Shown here: positions 61,367 through 64,000 of the stretch, in pieces
Numbering within the stretch: the first letter of the stretch is position 1
Layout: every line of letters starts with the position of its first letter
The notes under the pieces: generated by a model
Databases searched by the model: none
What the model was told of the DNA's origin: nothing
What the model saw: the letters and a program-made list of their open reading frames with translations, nothing else
Translations under genes and position numbers: made by a program
Assembly (NCBI RefSeq): GCF_000307875.1
Contig: NZ_AJLS01000035.1
Location: 162,305-226,304 of the forward strand
DNA from: Neobacillus bataviensis LMG 21833
Lineage (GTDB): Bacteria > Bacillota > Bacilli > Bacillales > Cytobacillaceae
Length of the DNA: 64,000 nucleotides
Reading direction: 5' to 3'

Positions 61367-62149
61367 GTGTTAACGGATGTGATTGAAGTAACCGATGTAG
61401 AGAAGAAATATGTTAATGGAAAGGAATCACTTCATGTACTTGACCAGGTTTCTTATCAGGTCAAAAAGGGGGAAATTGTCACATTACTTGGAAAAAGCGG
61501 CTGCGGGAAGAGTACTATATTAAATATGGTGGCTGGTTTCGAAAAGGCAGATGGAGGATCGGTGATGCTTGATGGTCATGAGGTGAAACGTCCTTCAAGA
61601 AAATGCATTATGTTGTTCCAGCAAATTAATCTTCTGCCATGGCGTACGGTTATAAAAAATGTGGAACTAGGACTAGATGGAGAAAAAATTCCGAGAGTGG
61701 AAAAGAAAAAACGGATCATGGACGCATTAAAGCTGGTTGGACTTGAAAATGTCCTCCATCAATTTCCGCATGAATTGTCGGGTGGAATGCAGCAGCGTGT
61801 TGCCATCGCAAGAGCGCTCGCCATGCAGCCTGATGTCATATTGATGGACGAACCATTTGCTGCACTTGATACGTTTAATCGCTATCTCTTACAGGATGAA
61901 CTTCTTCGGATTCAGGAAAAATTGAAGACAACTATTTTACTCGTGACCCATGATATAGATGAAGCTGTCTATTTATCTGACAGAATACTAATTATGAGTT
62001 CCCACCCGGGAAGAATTTTTAAAGACATGCCGATTAAGCTTGCCAAGCCGAGAGACCGTGCGGGGGAAGATTTTCATCACTACCGTAAAAGAATCTTAGA
62101 AGAGTTCGAGCTTAGCGGTAGTCACCAAGAACCGGAATACATCATTTAA
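61367..62149 (+). CDS. ABC transporter ATP-binding protein (nitrate/sulfonate/NMT1 class)
   Basis: 260-residue ATPase of the SsuB/TauB/ThiZ class: Walker A GKSGCGKST, LLPWRTV Q-loop region, signature LSGGMQQRVAIARAL, Walker B VILMDEPFAALD and H-loop VTHDIDEAVYLSD. GTG 61367 follows AAAGGAGG by 7 bp. First gene of a three-gene importer. Confidence 0.88.
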   Translation: MLTDVIEVTDVEKKYVNGKESLHVLDQVSYQVKKGEIVTLLGKSGCGKSTILNMVAGFEKADGGSVMLDGHEVKRPSRKCIMLFQQINLLPWRTVIKNVELGLDGEKIPRVEKKKRIMDALKLVGLENVLHQFPHELSGGMQQRVAIARALAMQPDVILMDEPFAALDTFNRYLLQDELLRIQEKLKTTILLVTHDIDEAVYLSDRILIMSSHPGRIFKDMPIKLAKPRDRAGEDFHHYRKRILEEFELSGSHQEPEYII

Positions 62150-62162
62150 GGGGAAATGAGCG

Positions 62163-63122
62163 TTGAGGAAAAACAAAAAATGGATAATCCGACTAGTAAC
62201 CGCTTGTATTATGCTATTTTTGACGGCATGCGGACAGCAGGCAGGGAAAACCCTGGATAAACCAACGATCAAAATTGGTTACCTTCCCATCACACATGCT
62301 GGACCACTGTACCTAGATGCCCATGTTCATGATGGTCAATTTGAGGATTATAACATTGAACTGGTCAAATTTAACTCCTGGCCCGATTTAATGGATGCCT
62401 TAAACACCGGACGTGTAGATGGTGCTTCTGTCTTAATTGAACTTGCGATGAAAGCAGTGGAAAAGGGAATTGACTTAAAAGCAGTGGCACTCGGTCATAA
62501 AGACGGAAATGTCTTAATAGCATCAAAAGAGATTGATGATGCAAAAGAACTTAAGAATAAAACATTTGCGATTCCTCATAAATATTCAACTCATAATCTC
62601 TTATTATATGAAACATTGAAAAAAGAAGGGTTGACCTATGATGATGTCAAGGTAGTGGAAATGCCGCCAGCTGAAATGCCTGCTGCGTTAGCGGGAAATC
62701 GAATTGCGGGTTATGTAGTGGCAGAACCCTTTGGTGCGCAAGCGGTTGTATTGGATAAAGGGCATGTTCTTCACTCTTCTGATGACATTTGGCCAAATTC
62801 CTATTGCTGTGTACTCGTTTTCCGTAACGATTTTATTCAAGGGAACCGGACTGCCGTTCAATCGATGGTAAGCCAGTATATAAAATCTGGCGAACTTGCC
62901 AATCAGAAGGATCCGGCTTTATACGAATCATTCCAGCATTACATGAAAGTAGACAAGAAAGTCCTTGATCTATCGCTTCAATGGATTTCGTTTGATGGAT
63001 TACGCATAGAGAAAAAGGAATATGATAAGCTCCGCAATCTCATCTTGGAAATGAAGCTAATGGAAAACCCGCCATTATATGAAGAATTTGTTGACAATAC
63101 ATTTATTAATAAAGCGATGTGA
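62163..63122 (+). CDS. ABC transporter substrate-binding lipoprotein (NMT1/sulfonate type)
   Basis: 319-residue lipoprotein with signal peptide and lipobox LTAC (MLFLTACGQQ). Family features: IKIGYLPITHAGPLYLDA, SWPDLMDALNTGRVDGA, FAIPHKYSTHNLLLYE and AGYVVAEPFGAQAV. TTG 62163 follows AAGGGGAAATGAG. The fold is shared by nitrate, sulfonate, taurine and thiamine-precursor binders. The HAGPLYL and PHKYSTHN blocks lean toward NrtA/CmpA-like members, but the ligand cannot be named. Confidence 0.86.
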   Translation: MRKNKKWIIRLVTACIMLFLTACGQQAGKTLDKPTIKIGYLPITHAGPLYLDAHVHDGQFEDYNIELVKFNSWPDLMDALNTGRVDGASVLIELAMKAVEKGIDLKAVALGHKDGNVLIASKEIDDAKELKNKTFAIPHKYSTHNLLLYETLKKEGLTYDDVKVVEMPPAEMPAALAGNRIAGYVVAEPFGAQAVVLDKGHVLHSSDDIWPNSYCCVLVFRNDFIQGNRTAVQSMVSQYIKSGELANQKDPALYESFQHYMKVDKKVLDLSLQWISFDGLRIEKKEYDKLRNLILEMKLMENPPLYEEFVDNTFINKAM

Positions 63123-63125
63123 CAA

Positions 63126-63887
63126 ATGATGAAACTAGGAAATAAACTGTTGAATTTTTTAATAGGGATGGTCATTTTGGTGATCATCTGGCAAATCGTG
63201 ATTTGGATTGGCGGTTATCCTGAAGCACTGCTGCCCTCTCCGTTAAGTGTGGGGAAAGCGATTATTGCCCTTATTGTTGAGGGTACTTTATTCGAGCATT
63301 TACAAGTGAGTCTTGGCAGATTTCTAGCAGGTTATTTCTTAGCTGCAATTCCTGCTATTATTCTCGGAATGATTCTCGGAAGATTACCGAAAGTGTGGCA
63401 AGTGTTTGACCCGATTGTGCAAGTGCTGAGGCCGGTATCCCCCGTTGCCTGGTCGCCGTTCATCGTTCTTTGGTTTGGAATAGGAAACATGCCAGCGATT
63501 GTGATTATTTTTATTGCTGCCTTTTTTCCCGTGCTATTAACGACAGTAACGGGAGTCAGTAAGATTGATCGTTCCTTTTTGAAAATTGCCGAAAACCTTG
63601 AAATTCGGAATCTGAAATTGATGGTTACATTCATTTTTCCTGCTGCCTTCCCATCGATTGTCAGTGGCCTGCGTCTTGCTGTGGGGACGGGTTGGATTTT
63701 CCTTGTAGCCGGTGAGATGGTTGGAGCCCAGTCAGGCCTTGGCTTTTTAATCGTGGATGCGAGAAATACCTTAAATCTCGATTACGTTCTAGCAGGGATC
63801 ATTTTTATCGGAGTGAGCGGATTTCTATTGGATCGATTAATTGGCTTATTTGAAGGATGGGTGGGCAAGCATTGGGGAATGACTTAG
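63126..63887 (+). CDS. ABC transporter permease (SsuC/TauC type)
   Basis: 253-residue permease with about six hydrophobic segments and the EAA loop KIAENLEIRNLKLMVTFIFP. ATG 63126 (a second ATG follows at 63129) starts 3 bp after the binding-protein stop, so coupling is likely. Completes the importer. Confidence 0.88.
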   Translation: MMKLGNKLLNFLIGMVILVIIWQIVIWIGGYPEALLPSPLSVGKAIIALIVEGTLFEHLQVSLGRFLAGYFLAAIPAIILGMILGRLPKVWQVFDPIVQVLRPVSPVAWSPFIVLWFGIGNMPAIVIIFIAAFFPVLLTTVTGVSKIDRSFLKIAENLEIRNLKLMVTFIFPAAFPSIVSGLRLAVGTGWIFLVAGEMVGAQSGLGFLIVDARNTLNLDYVLAGIIFIGVSGFLLDRLIGLFEGWVGKHWGMT

Positions 63888-64000
63888 AAAAGCGCAAACG
63901 CCCTGTTCAGCGGCGTATGGCCTGGAGCGATCCAACTGAGATAAAGGAAACACGAAGAGCCGGAGGCGATTCGATGTTGACTTATCGTAGGGCGGAGAGC
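63888..64000. repeat. GC-richer structured intergenic element, probably a dispersed Bacillaceae repeat (cut by window end)
   Basis: Immediately after the permease stop the base composition rises and the sequence loses coding character: GCCTGGAGCGATCCAACTGA, then ACACGAAGAGCCGGAGGCGA and TTGACTTATCGTAGGGCGGA. I recognise similar text as a repeated intergenic element in Bacillus-group genomes, but no second copy is in this window. Function unknown. Confidence 0.5.

Noticed and set aside
1..64000. CRISPR arrays, rRNA, tRNA, phage genes or an intact insertion sequence
   Set aside because: No regularly spaced direct repeats, no clover-leaf or rRNA sequence, no structural phage genes, and only a single frameshifted IS66-type fragment were seen.

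Overview
The window reads as chromosomal DNA of a spore-former-type Bacillaceae (Bacillus, Neobacillus or Mesobacillus-like). It is AT-rich, has strong AGGAGG ribosome sites, and uses TTG and GTG starts freely. It carries a class IV PHA synthase (PhaR plus PhaC), an OpuA-type osmoprotectant importer, Cof-type HAD and DUF6440 genes, an FbpA-like small protein, and two tandem glycine riboswitches. The species cannot be named from sequence alone. No rRNA, tRNA, CRISPR array or intact insertion sequence was seen.

Positions 1-13100: after the 3' end of an oligopeptide-transporter ATPase gene comes a long plus-strand catabolic operon. It encodes two biotin-dependent-type carboxyltransferase subunits, two AMP-forming acyl-CoA ligases, a thiolase, a 3-hydroxyacyl-CoA dehydrogenase, an enoyl-CoA hydratase, a zinc-less quinone oxidoreductase-type MDR, an acyl-CoA dehydrogenase and an SDR. 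No biotin carboxylase or biotin carrier is present. A TetR-type palindrome overlaps a probable promoter inside the operon. A decayed block follows (13060-14000), with a frameshifted IS66-type accessory ORF and an alpha/beta-hydrolase pseudogene.

Positions 14183-41046: a sigma-54 controlled region. Two enhancer-binding activators (14183 and 30488) and four good -24/-12 promoters (15777, 23270, 24246, 32663) drive plus-strand units. The first encodes SDR, acyl-CoA ligase, MFS carrier, phasin-like protein, PhaR and PhaC. The second encodes an SDR. The third encodes an MBL hydrolase, an SDR, an acetoin/2-oxo-acid dehydrogenase E1alpha-E1beta-E2 and a zinc alcohol dehydrogenase. The fourth encodes an MFS carrier, HyuA, HyuB with a carboxylase-gamma-like Zn tail, a cyclase-family hydrolase and an acyl-CoA ligase. 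Two of the four promoters have near-consensus CcpA cre sites downstream.

Positions 41272-44944: a three-gene unit. Its first gene resembles 4-hydroxyphenylacetate hydroxylases but has all four [4Fe-4S] ligands of 4-hydroxybutyryl-CoA dehydratase (AbfD) at matching positions. A 3-hydroxybutyryl-CoA dehydrogenase and a thiolase follow, so the unit can take 4-hydroxybutyryl-CoA through crotonyl-CoA to acetyl-CoA if a crotonase is supplied (one lies at 9088). Together with the PHA synthase this suggests a 4-hydroxybutyrate / short-chain acyl-CoA / PHA metabolic island.

Positions 45000-64000: more ordinary chromosome. It holds DUF6440, an opuA operon with a fused permease/binding protein behind an attenuator-like leader, a HAD phosphatase, a UgpC-type sugar or glycerophospho-compound ABC operon followed by a beta-CASP-like MBL protein and a 5'-nucleotidase, and an FbpA-like small protein. 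A glycine-riboswitch-controlled amino-acid permease (CycA type), a second glycine riboswitch before purU, and an NMT1/sulfonate-type ABC importer follow. The window ends in a GC-richer intergenic element that looks like a Bacillaceae repeat.
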